Part shown: positions 1 to 10,148 of the stretch, piece by piece | Layout of the letters: each line of letters begins with the position of its first letter | Numbering within the stretch: position 1 is the first letter of the stretch | Origin: Cercophora sp. LCS_1 | Taxonomy: Eukaryota > Ascomycota > Sordariomycetes > Sordariales > Lasiosphaeriaceae | DNA: 64,000 nt | Direction of reading: 5' to 3' | Assembly: GCA_036250225.1 (NCBI GenBank) | Contig: JAPZLL010000010.1 | Coordinates: 992,001 to 1,056,000, forward strand | The notes under the pieces: model-generated | What the model saw: the letters and a program-made list of their open reading frames with translations, nothing else | Databases searched by the model: none | What the model was told of the DNA's origin: nothing | Made by a program: the position numbers and the translations under genes

Positions 1-1
1 T

Positions 2-334
2 GACTTGCTGCCGCCCAATTTGGTCGAGTTGACGCTGGATGACTGGTGGTGGAAGAGCAACCATGCCTTTGACCGGATGCCGGGGTGGAGCGCTGTGCAA
101 AAGGTGAACCATTACCGAGCGCAAAAGGAGTACAGGAATATGGCCACGCAGATGCTGGAGAACTTTGCGGTTGACTCGAGGGAGAAACTGCCCAGGCTCA
201 AGAAGGTCATGTTGCTGTGCAGGATCCCGTGGACGTGGATGATTGAGGATGCCGTCGAGATTGATACGCACTTTGTCGAGACCAAGGCTTTGTTTGCCGC
301 GAGGGGGGTGGAGTTTTTGGTGGAGGAGTATTAG
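2..334 (+). CDS. 3' end of an F-box/leucine-rich-repeat-like protein (5' partial)
   Basis: The frame is open from the window edge to a TAG at 332-334, so only the last 110 or so residues are visible. The first residues (LPPNLVELTLDDWW) look like the end of a leucine-rich repeat. Tryptophan- and charge-rich sequence follows, ending in GVEFLVEEY. This ending is common in the large, poorly characterised fungal family of F-box proteins with degenerate LRRs, which act as substrate adaptors of SCF ubiquitin ligases. The F-box itself would lie off the left edge, so the family call is an inference from the C-terminus alone. No internal start should be assigned, because the frame continues upstream. 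Confidence 0.5.
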   Translation, partial: DLLPPNLVELTLDDWWWKSNHAFDRMPGWSAVQKVNHYRAQKEYRNMATQMLENFAVDSREKLPRLKKVMLLCRIPWTWMIEDAVEIDTHFVETKALFAARGVEFLVEEY

Positions 335-3300
335 ATTCCCGTTGCAGAAGCGCTGGAAGGTCCTGATGCATGGTTTTGGCCCTCAGTTTGACCGAGACGC
401 ACAAGGCATGGTAGAAAGCTGGGATGGGATGGTGTGCATGTTTCTCTTCGATCAAACTCGCACGGGTATTGCATAGACGTTGGTGATGGGAGCGTTGGTT
501 TGGCATCTTCACATGATCATCACTAAAATCATCGTTCCCTTCTGCACAGTCGCTTGGGCAGACAGAGTGCAAGCCTCGCCTCACATTGTCAAGCTGAACG
601 TACCTCCCCTTTCGACGAGTCTCGGGATGCGCTTCATCTCCTGTCGTTTCATCGGGTTGTTCGCATATCGCATAGCACGGCGCTAACCCTTAGCTCTACC
701 CTCCGCCAGGCCAAGAAGCACGTCATCAGCCAACCCGTTGAAAAGAGATCGGTTTTGTGTGTGTGCCCCAGATTGCCGGGGTTTGGGCCCGCGGGCTCGG
801 CGATAGGAGATGGTGGTACGTAATTTGCCATGCCCACCGGCATAACGAGATGGGTGCGACCTTGGACACCCTCGAGGGTAATTCCCTCGCCCGGAAATCT
901 GTCGTTTTCGGTGTAAACTCCGCTACACAGTACGCGTAATAGTGACGTGGTAACCGGCACGTGGGGGAAAAAGAAGGCGGAAGGAATGTTGATGCGCCGC
1001 CCACTGGATGGATCACGGGATGTGGCGGACCCCGGCTCCGGGAGGATCATCAAGCAGTTTTTTTCCAGCGCGAAGGGGCACTGGCGGGTGCCATCGCTTT
1101 CCCGGCACATGCGCGCAGACCCGAGGTGCAGAATGGGGTATTGAAACATGGCGATCTGGAGGGTCGTCTACCCACCTTTTTTTCTCCCCCTTGGACCCCA
1201 CCATCCAAGCGAGAGCGACGAAGACCCAAGAGGACGGGCTAAGTGCCATTTGATGAAATGAAACGTGTCGTTGGAGGTGTGGCGAGAGCAGTAGCTCAGG
1301 GGAAAGTGGGCGGACAAGACCTGTCATGTGGATGATGTAATGATGGATCATGGAGTGAGAGAGCAGAGGTCTCCCGGCTTGAAGAAAAAGGGGCGGGGTG
1401 CAAGAGCGTGTTGCACAGGGACCTTGCAGGGTGTTGTGGTCCGATGGGCTGCTTTGTCGTGTCACTCTGAACGAATTGAACGGGTGTCGTTGTAGTTGAG
1501 GAGAGAGTCCTTGTTGGATTCGTTGTCTCTGCATTGTGCTTGTCGCTCAGCCAGAGACATACTCTACCTCCGGAGGGCCATGCCGGGTCGGCCGATGGGA
1601 CGTCCGGGGGCAGCAATTGGGTCAGCGGCGTCGACGCGAGGTTAGGCTCGGCGGAGGCAATCGGGAAAAGTAAAATGCAAAGCTTGGACGTTGGACGGGC
1701 TTGGCACGGGGCTTCTGATTGTGAAATGGCCCTTCCCGCTTCTGATAGGGGATTGCGAGACGTCCAATGCAGAAGTGCATCTGGTGGTGGCGTGGCGTGG
1801 CATATCAACGCTATCTTGACAATTTGGTGCGCTTGTGATAAACGATCTGGATAAGGGTCGAGATTGATGAGAGGGAGAAGGTGTTGACGCGGCACGCGAC
1901 AGGACTTCTTCAAGTGCGAGTTCTGCCGATCCGGGATTTCGGTGGAAATTCCCATGACCGGGACGCCCCGGCCTCATGCCCGTTCAACAGCCGATCCCAC
2001 GGGTCGCACTCGGTCGGAGAAGGGGTTCCGGGGCACGGTGATGCGGCGGCCGAGAGTCGTGGACGCGTCAGCATCTCGGCTTGGCCCCGCCGACCCACGA
2101 CAAAAGGGAGTTTGTGGCCGCGATGTTTCGTTCGAGTTGAGCCAGGCGAGATGCTAGCGCTGCCCGGCAAAGACGGCACCCCGCCAAGAACGCTGTGCCC
2201 TGATCTGGCTCCTCTTTTGGATGCGAAAAGTGCGATGCAATCAACTCGCTGCAAATATCGGCGGGCTGCCTCCCCACGCCCAATTGAACCGCGGCAGCGT
2301 GGTCCAGACCGAGGCCGCGAAATCGCAGCGTCATTGCTCAATATCGACGTCCCGGGTTGCGACTCTGCTTATGTGTTTCGTCTGTACTGGTGTTTTGTGC
2401 GAGTTTTGCGGGCGTTGTGATGGCTGGGGGTCTACGACCGCGGTGCTGCACGCAACACCGGGAAAGGCCCCTCCATTAGTTTCACGGGAGGGAATATGCC
2501 GCAGGGTCTAGCGTTCCCCACGGCGGGGACTGTTTGCAGCTAGGTAGAGGAAGCGCCTGGAGTGCGGATGAATCCATGGCGTGGAGAGCAGCGTCTGAAG
2601 TTAGATGGGAAAAAAGACAAAGCCAATATCCGCAGCAAAAGGAGTGATCCCAAGAAAAACATGTCGCATGGGTTCATCTTTCTGGTGGTGATCATTCTTC
2701 AGAAATAGAAACACAAATCAGGCGAATGCTGTGCAACGGCTAACACGGCGCGGGCATCGCAATTTGCAGTCGGGACTTGTCAGGCCCCCAAACTACCAAC
2801 ATGCCAGTGACAGTGACCACCTGAACTCTCTGACGTAGTTGGGTCGCAGTCGCGACTTCCCGCACGTCGAGCAGGCGTTAGGCTAAGGAACAAGCGAAAC
2901 CATCTGGAATCTGGAAGTCACAATGGGAGCATTTTTTCAACTTGTTTCAACTTGGATTCGCGGAATGCATCCACGAGCTCATCTCGCTGCGTCTTTGAGT
3001 GTTTCCATTCAACCACTCTTCTCCCACAGCCGGCGCGGTCAGCTGCAGACTCTGAGGCATCACTGCCCGCTTGGCAACGGCACTGCAAATGGCTGAATGG
3101 GAAGCCGCCCGCTCTCGCACATTTCACGGGCAATTGGCAGCGCATTGGCAGCATTGGCACACCCAAGGGCATCCCGGATTGGCGCAAGAGCCCGCCCAGG
3201 GGCGCTGTCCAAGACCCCAAGAAAGTTTGCTGGGCCCCAATTTTGCCCGCCACTCTCGGCTCCCCGAAGCCACTCGCGTTGAAACCTGCCTTGAGCGCTG

Positions 3301-3889
3301 GCTGCCAAGAGCCAAGAACCACCAGGGTGTCAGGACCGGTGCCGACGTCCCGGTCTCCAAAAGGCGATTTGCTTAAAATCTCACGAGGCCCGTCCGGCTG
3401 ACAAGACAGGCGATTCTCACCAGCTCCCACCCGCCGACGAACGACCGTGCTACGGTGCGACCCCGACGACCAGCACAGCCAACTCCCGAGACGAACGAGC
3501 CGGTCGGACAACCAGCCGGCGCCGAAGACAGGTGGTGCAGGCCCCTCTAGCAATGCAAGTAGCCTTGCTGTCAGGACTTGGAACCCGTCCCTGTGCCTTG
3601 CAACCCCTTTGCGTCATCCGAAGTCGAGCACGACGCTGAGCCCGACGAAGAGACACCCTTCGATGCCAGCCCAGCGACGGTCGCCGTTTCCTTTTTCTTT
3701 TGGTTCGATTTCGACGTGGGCTTTTGTGCGGATAAATATTTGATTGCCTTTTAATTCGACCCCGCCTGTGCCCGCCCGTTCGCTTGCCTCGGGCACTCCA
3801 TCAAGGTGCCAACCGATACCGCGAAATATCCTCCGGGTTGACTGCGCCGCTGCGTTGCTCCTTTGGTCAGGCGCATTGCACACGCCACG
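335..3889. other. Gene-poor intergenic region, 3.5 kb
   Basis: No reading frame here has a recognisable domain, and the longest frames are antisense, arginine/proline-rich and unlike real proteins. It probably holds the 3' UTR of the left gene and a long upstream region of the acyltransferase gene, including an AT-rich patch near 3728-3750 not far upstream of its ATG. Confidence 0.5.
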
Positions 3890-5440
3890 ATGAGCAACCA
3901 AAACAAGAGGAACATCAAATGGGTCGAGGTAGGTGTTTGACGTTCCGTCGCACCGTCTCCCTCCCTGCTAACCACATCTCGCGCAGGGCCTTCGAGGCGT
4001 TACCTCAGCTCTCGTTATCACGACCCACGTATCCCGCGCCCTCGACTTCTCCCTCTTCTGGCCATCAGACAAGAAAGATCTTGCCCCGAGGCTATTCCAG
4101 CTCCCGTACCTACGAATACCGTTCCAAGGCCGAATTGGTGTCCCCATCTTTGCTTTCCTGACGGGTTTCGTATGCGCGTATAAACCCTTGAAGTTGGCAT
4201 ATCAACAAGGAAATGCACCCGCCTCGCTCAAAGCAGTGGCGCGCAGCGCCTTTCGCCGGCCACCGCGACTCATGCTCCCGGCGATGATTGCGACGTTCAT
4301 CAGCTTCTTGCTGTCGTGCCTAGGCGCATACACCGCAGCCAATCACTGCGACAGCTTCTGGGTCCGCTTCGACGCACCGAGCCCGCTTCCCTTCCGACAA
4401 AACGTCCGGCGCTTGTTCCAGTCTCTATTGACGACATGGACAAGCACGGATAACCCCTTTGACCGGCACCAGTGGGCCATGCGCCCGCTGCTTGTGGGCG
4501 CATTCCAGGTCTATGTCGTGCTGGCAGCGACGGTCGGGATGCGCTTCAAGTACAGGATCCTAGTGCACGTACTGATGATCTTCTACTGGCTTTTGAACAG
4601 CAACTACTTGACGGGTGCGTTCAGTTGTCCCCTCTCCGACTCTGCTCAAGCTGACCAAGAACAGAAACGTTTGGCGCTAATCTTGCCCTTGGCACGCTCT
4701 TGGCCGAACTCGCGCAGCACGCGCCCACCCAAAACTTCATCTCGCGGTACCAGCGTATCCTCACGTTCATCGTGGCGCCCATCATCATGCTCATCGGCGG
4801 TTGGGTGGGCTCGTACCCCCAGGAGCACGAGGACTGGGCCGAGTGGTCGCAGAACCTGCACAACTACCTGATGGACCCCGAGGGAGACGAGGACCGCGGC
4901 AGTTGGTTGGTACCTAAGGGGGCCAACATCCACCGGCGAACCTCGGCCTTCTTCATCTACACAGTGGCCATCTCGATCTTCATCTCGCCCGCCATCCAGC
5001 GGCTGCTATCGCACCGGCTGCTGCTCTGGCTCGGAAAGCACTCTTTTGCTGTCTATCTGGTGCACGGCACACTCCTGCGGACGGTTGGCATGTGGGTTGT
5101 GTACGGCATCACAGGGCAGCCGTGGACTGAAGCGGAGAAGAACGAGGACGGAACGTCGCAGCCGCAGGAATGGGTCAAGCCGAAGTCGCGCAGCCACAAG
5201 CTGCTCGCTGTGATCATATTTACCGCTGTCACGTATACAGCGGCCTGGGCATGGATGAAGTGGGTGGACACGGCATGTGCACGGGCGACAGAGTGGCTCG
5301 AGGAGCGCGTGTTTGATGACGGGGAGGACGGAGAAGGCAAGGCGGGCCTGGCCGAAAAGGGATATACACATGTCAACGGGAACGGATCGGCGCCTCGGCC
5401 GCCATCGGATAGAACGGATAGAAGCCAGCCTCCACCATGA
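3890..5440 (+). CDS. Acyltransferase-3 family integral membrane protein
   Basis: Three exons, 3890-3928, 3987-4614 and 4665-5440, join in frame to 480 residues. The first exon encodes only 13 residues and the introns are 58 and 50 nt. The N-terminus has the family signature: GLRG followed by a hydrophobic stretch with ITTHVSR (the conserved Arg and His), then RIGVPIFAFLTGFV. Several more membrane segments follow, for example around RILVHVLMIFYWLL, FIVAPIIMLIGGW and FIYTVAISIFISP, and then HSFAVYLVHGTLLRTVG, which is typical of the last core helices. Members transfer acyl groups to membrane-exposed or secreted acceptors; the substrate cannot be told here. The last 60 residues are polar and probably cytosolic. 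The start fits because the frame upstream has no other ATG near the exon and the join restores the GLRG motif. Confidence 0.85.
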
Positions 5441-6543
5441 GGCAGCACACGGCTGCACAAAGGGCAAACGGCGTTAGACGACGGAATGATGGGCCACGGT
5501 ATGAGGCCGGTACATACGACCCAGCGCCGCCATGAGTAGGGGATTCCGGACGCCGGTCCCGCCGGTTGAGACCATGTCGAACATTGCCCAGATGAAGGGT
5601 GACCCCGACACCCGAAAGTGGCTGGCGGAGAGGATTCATGCATATATTTACAGCATTACCCGCTTGCAATGTCTCGCGAATGTTTATAATACCAACATCC
5701 CATTCATGCCATCCTGTTCTTCGAGGTGTTTGCCATGTTCTTTCTTTGGCTTCAAGTCCACGATGTGTCTCCACTGACAGATCACATGCTCTAGTCCAGG
5801 CTAAATAACAGTGAGGGGCACCGAATCTCATCCCCCCGGCGTTGTTGACGTCTCCTCTTACAGCAACACTACCAGCGAGATTTTTAACCCGAGTACTCAT
5901 GATCATCGCAAGTACCTTCGGATCAAGTACCTTCAGGTCGTCTCAACGCTGGATACCAGGTACGAAACAGGGCACAGAACCTGCACCTCGTCGTCGCCCG
6001 CGGCTTCCCTCCTCAGGTTGGTTGGCCAAGAAGACCAAGGGCTCAAGGAGTTGCGACCGCATGGGACCAGCGAGCCGATATCAATCCGTTCAAGCCCGGT
6101 TCATATGAGAGATTTGGACTGATTGATGGACGGCTTCCTGGGTGCGTCTTGTTGTGTCTATACTCGTTTGACCTTTTGGCCGACTTCATTGTATTTATTG
6201 GTTGGTCGGCGGCGGACCAGGATTAATTGACGCCAGCCAGGGGCAAACAAAACAAACATGTCTCCGTCTCTACACGCACTGACACTACGAACCACTGCAA
6301 CCCATCTCCCCTCCCTATCGCTTACCTCATTTACCCCAATAATCTCCGCCCTCCATGACGGTTACGGTTATGGGTTACGACGCACCAAATCCGTGTCTTG
6401 GCAACAGGCACCAACCTATCCCAGCCCAGCACCGTCAGCAAATACCACGCAGGAAATGATTCCCTTTTCGATCATCACCTTTCAGCTCATCTTTCAGCTC
6501 ACCGCTCCAACTCATCAATTCAGCTCGCCAAACCAACCCGGCA
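5441..6543. other. Intergenic region
   Basis: This holds the 3' UTR of the acyltransferase gene and the pyrimidine-rich leader of the kinase-like gene. No supported gene was seen in it. Confidence 0.5.
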
Positions 6544-7734
6544 ATGGAACCACCCGAAACAACGGACACCCAAACCGTCGTCCAAGGCATTGCACCCAAC
6601 CCCAAACCCGCGGGATGGAACGAAACCTGGTGCTTCCCCTGGCATCCCCCTCCCGACCCAGCCAAACCACACTGTCCGTACGTGCCCGGCTTCACCACCC
6701 TCATAACACCCCACATCCCTCCCGACCCCTATGGCAACAGATACTATGGCCCCGGCCGCGCCTCAATACCAGACACGACCCTCAAAACCCACACCCAATC
6801 TGCATTTGTCTCCCTCCACGGGCCTGAAGACATCCCTTCCTCATCGGAGAGCCAGACCCTGACTATCGAGTCGGCAATGCAGACTGGTGATCTGGAGGGC
6901 GCACAGGTGGTCGTTTGTACCGTCTCCAGACTCGGGAAAGCGGTAGCCAAGATCTACGACCCCTTGTATTATTCATACAGCCACGAGATATTCTCTTCCA
7001 TCCCGGTCGATGTGGTATGGGAAGCAGAGGGTGAGTATGCCCGCGAGACAGCGGCGTACGAGTTTTTTGAAAAGACAACGTGTGGGCATGTACCGCGGTA
7101 TTACGGGGCTTGGTCTATGGGACGGGTGAGGTTGATTTTGATGGAGTGGGTTGAGGGGAAGCCGATAAAGGGGTGGATGAAGTGGAGCAGGAAGGATGGG
7201 GGGTTGAGTGGTCGCCGTTTAGACAGGGCGTGGAGGGTGGATGTATTGGGAAAGGTGTTGGAGGCTTGGGTGGGCGTGGAACGGGGTGTTTGGCTGCGTG
7301 CTGGGTTGTCGTATAAGAATGTGGTCGTTGGTGAACAGGGTGAGGTGAGGGTTGTTGATTTTGGGGAGGCGGTTGTCTGGGAGCGGACGAAGGAAGAGTG
7401 GAGAAGAGCTGAGAGGAGGGAGAAGAGTGTGATGGCGAGGTTCTGGGGGGATGTACCAGATTGCTTACGGGGTTGGGTGCCTAGACGGTGGGTCGGGAAT
7501 AAGAGGTTGTGGCAGGCGTGGTTGGTTGAGAGGTTTGGAGGAGGAGCCATCGAGGAAGGATTGGTGTTTACTGATGAGGAGACGGTCGAGATGAGTGATA
7601 CAGAGCCAGAGGAGGACGAGGTCCCAGGTTGGAAGCGGGTTGCGCCGCCGCCGAGGGTGTTTCCCGGTGATAGGGTGGCGGCTTGGCCAATTAATTTCTT
7701 TGGATCTACAACGCCCGGTGGTAGCGAGGGATGA
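6544..7734 (+). CDS. Fungal protein-kinase-fold protein, probably a pseudokinase
   Basis: A single open exon encodes 396 residues. The middle reads like the core of a kinase-like fold: GEYARETAAYEFF is an alphaC-like helix, then VPRYYGAW, then the hinge LILMEWVEGKPI, a catalytic-loop equivalent ending SYKNVVV, and VVDFGEAV for the DFG segment. The loop before the Asn lacks the His-x-Asp of active kinases (it reads LRAGLSYKN), although the Asn and the DFG aspartate are kept. That points to a degenerate kinase or to one of the APH-like families that expanded in fungi. The C-terminal 60 residues are acidic and polar. The ATG at 6544 follows a long CT-rich leader. The function is unknown. Confidence 0.7.
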   Translation: MEPPETTDTQTVVQGIAPNPKPAGWNETWCFPWHPPPDPAKPHCPYVPGFTTLITPHIPPDPYGNRYYGPGRASIPDTTLKTHTQSAFVSLHGPEDIPSSSESQTLTIESAMQTGDLEGAQVVVCTVSRLGKAVAKIYDPLYYSYSHEIFSSIPVDVVWEAEGEYARETAAYEFFEKTTCGHVPRYYGAWSMGRVRLILMEWVEGKPIKGWMKWSRKDGGLSGRRLDRAWRVDVLGKVLEAWVGVERGVWLRAGLSYKNVVVGEQGEVRVVDFGEAVVWERTKEEWRRAERREKSVMARFWGDVPDCLRGWVPRRWVGNKRLWQAWLVERFGGGAIEEGLVFTDEETVEMSDTEPEEDEVPGWKRVAPPPRVFPGDRVAAWPINFFGSTTPGGSEG

Positions 7735-8132
7735 AAACGTGGGGTGTTACCAGCCTTGAATGCTGCATGCACGTGCTGGTACCACTGCCACGGAACGCGG
7801 GATGACAGGCACACCCCATGACCCGGTGAAGATCACCACAAATGGGCACTACTGCCCTATCACCCGCAGCAATGTCGTGGTTGTGTCATGATTCGGGGGC
7901 GTTTCCATGGCTCTTGACCGGCGACGAGGCTGAACCTGAGTCACCAGTGAAGGTAGCCTATGATCATCAGTGTTGCCTGGTTGTGCCGACACAACTAGGC
8001 ACGCCGCCGGGATCGGTTCACACCAACGCATCCCATTCGTTGTTTCACGAAGATTGAAGCCCCTTATATATATAGGCAATCTCTTCGCCGTTGGGCTTTC
8101 ATTTCATTTTTCAATCTCAAACACTGGACAAA
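7735..8132. other. Intergenic region
   Basis: No gene was seen. The right end holds the TATA element described separately. Confidence 0.5.
8064..8075 (+). promoter_or_regulatory. TATA-box-like element
   Basis: An uninterrupted TA run (ttatatatatag) sits about 60 nt upstream of the ATG at 8133. This is a plausible core promoter for the small gene that follows. Confidence 0.4.
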
Positions 8133-8390
8133 ATGGACGCAAAACGAACAACTTCAAAACCGAGACGCTCTTCCAACAAGACCTCGTCGAAATACCCTGC
8201 TACAGGCTCCACGCAGGATGCAAAATCGGGATATTCAACGTGCAAAAACAGTTGGAGCTCAACCCTTCGCTATGACACCAGCGTCTCGACAGGGATGACC
8301 TGCCCATGCTGCGTCGGAACGCCACATCCACGACGCTCTCTCCCGAGGATAGAAGACGTGAACCTGAATTATCTGCACCAAAGGCAATAA
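8133..8390 (+). CDS. Small hypothetical protein (structure uncertain)
   Basis: An 85-codon frame starts at ATG 8133 just downstream of a good TATA element. It is rich in Ser, Thr and Lys and contains a CPCC motif. It has no recognisable domain. A second open frame in another phase continues to about 8593 and includes a Trp-rich stretch (KKRHRWWLEAG) followed by a gtaagt-like donor at about 8491, so the true gene may be longer and spliced. I could not find a join that keeps phase. It could also be non-coding. Confidence 0.3.
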   Translation: MDAKRTTSKPRRSSNKTSSKYPATGSTQDAKSGYSTCKNSWSSTLRYDTSVSTGMTCPCCVGTPHPRRSLPRIEDVNLNYLHQRQ

Positions 8391-9010
8391 CAGGTTGCGA
8401 AGACGACGAGTCAAAACCCGTTTGTGTCGAATCTGATGTTCAGTTTTGGCCACAAGGAAAAAAGCGACATCGATGGTGGCTTGAAGCTGGGTGTAAGTCG
8501 CCATCGTCATCCCCATCAACCCAAACTTACACAACCAGTTTCTTCAATCCTCTCTCGATTCCCTCACTGCCAATATATACAAAACCCACATGAATGCAAC
8601 TAAAGTAAAAAATGCACCTCCCAATGCCTTGCTGCATAGCATACGAGTGATCAATGTGTCCCCTGATGCAATACTTTATCCCCATCATATTGCCAGACAA
8701 TATAACGCTCTCGCCATGACTGACGACAAAAGAAATACCCTCTCCCTCTCGTCTATTCCAACTGGTGGTATCCTGTCTCCCATCATCTCAATGATCGCCG
8801 CTCAAATACTTTTGTGTGTCTGTGTGTTCAAGCCTTGGCTTCCATCGTCTCAAACTGCTTCTCGCGACTGTATCCAGGGAAAAGAAACAAACGTCCCATC
8901 AGTACTCTTTCATCTCAAACAGCGATTTAAATGCAAAAGACGTGGTATTAGACCCGGGAGTTCCAGGGGGCTGGTTGGAAGGGACGGTGTTGGTGTTCGT
9001 GTGGTGCAGT
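8391..9010. other. Intergenic region
   Basis: This stretch probably contains the 3' end of the small upstream transcript and the 3' UTR of the minus-strand carrier gene. No gene is supported. Confidence 0.4.
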
Positions 9011-10148
9011 TTATTCTTCGTACCTCGACCCCGTCAGCACCGATGGCCCGCTCTTCTCCAGCTTCTCCTTGAGGAACTCGTAGACAGTAAATGTGACGGC
9101 CTGGCCCGGTGCCACACGCATGATGCGTGGCGTGATGCCCTTGTAGAAGGCGTGGAAACCTTCTTGTCTGTGTCGCTGTTAGCCACCTGTTGGGAGGGCG
9201 GAGAAAAACGAGGGGACGCACTTGAACATGTCACCCGCAATCCTGGTGATCCTCTGCAGCGCCGACGTGCCGGGCTCGGCAGGCGTCTTTTGCAGTCTCG
9301 TCTTGATGGTGTCGATGGGTGCATTGCTGAGCGGGCCCATGGCGCCGGACACAAGACCGATGAGGGTGGTCTGGTACGAAGGAAGGTTGCCGGTCTGGTA
9401 CTCGGGCTGCCACACGCGGAGCCACTCCTTAAAGTAGGTGTATGCGGTGAAGTTGACGGCTTGGTTGGTGCCCTGCCGGAGCGCAGTGAGCGAGACACCG
9501 CGGTACAGGGCGCCGAAGCCCTCCTCCTTAACGACCGTGTACAGGGCGTGGGCGGCGTTGCGGTACTTGGGCACGTCGAGCGGGTCGGCCATGCTGTGGT
9601 ACTGGGCCTGCAGACGGATCTTGATGACCTCCATGGGCGTCACGACGGCCACGGCCTCGGTCACACCTGCAGCCAGACCGGCGAAGAAGAGGCCCTGGCC
9701 TGAGATCATGCCCGTCTTCTTGTCGGCCATCAACTGCTTGTACCACTCAAACGAGGTGAAGCGGATGGCCATCTTGGGCACGATGCCCGTGAGCACGGCG
9801 CCGAGACCCTTGTACAGGCCCAGCGGCGTCTCCTTGCGCACAATCTCGACACCGGTTCGCAGGAAGCCGCGCTTCGGCATGCCTGGTTGTCGCCCACGTC
9901 GGGAGAGCTGCATGCGCACCTTGATGGTGTCTAGCCCTGTCAGTCGCCCATCCAATCATGGCATCTGGGGTGCTTACCGAGAGGGTGGCACACCAATGCC
10001 TCCATCATACCGGCTCCTCCACCAGCTTCATTGCGTCGTGTCAGTGGCTGTGTGTTTTTGTCCGAAAAAAAACCGTTGGTGGCTTACCGATGAGGTTGGT
10101 GGCTGCGGATGGCGGCTTCTTGCCGTCACCGTTGACTTTTGTCGCCAT
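9011..10148 (-). CDS. sfc1: Mitochondrial succinate/fumarate carrier (SFC1/ACR1 type)
   Basis: Four exons on the minus strand (10148-10088, 10025-9978, 9930-9222, 9167-9011) encode 324 residues. The protein has three mitochondrial carrier repeats, each with its signature: PLDTIKVRMQ, PMEVIKIRLQ and PIDTIKTRLQ. The sequence between them (YKGLGAVLTGIVPKMAIRF, ALYRGVSLTALRQGTNQA, FYKGITPRIMRVAPGQAV) matches yeast Sfc1 closely. Sfc1 exchanges cytosolic succinate for mitochondrial fumarate across the inner membrane, linking the glyoxylate cycle to gluconeogenesis on acetate or ethanol. The Aspergillus orthologue is called AcuL. The start codon gives a short polar N-terminus (MATKVNGDGKK) before the first helix, as expected. 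The 48-nt second exon is easy to miss, but it supplies the AGGGAGMMEALVCHPL part of helix 1. Confidence 0.93.

Noticed and set aside
649..1534. Long minus-strand reading frames (166 and 173 codons)
   Set aside because: They overlap each other in different frames, have no domain or plausible composition, and look like chance frames in GC-rich DNA.
8816..9703. Plus-strand frame of 295 codons opposite the succinate/fumarate carrier
   Set aside because: It is antisense to the carrier exons, which carry all three family signatures.
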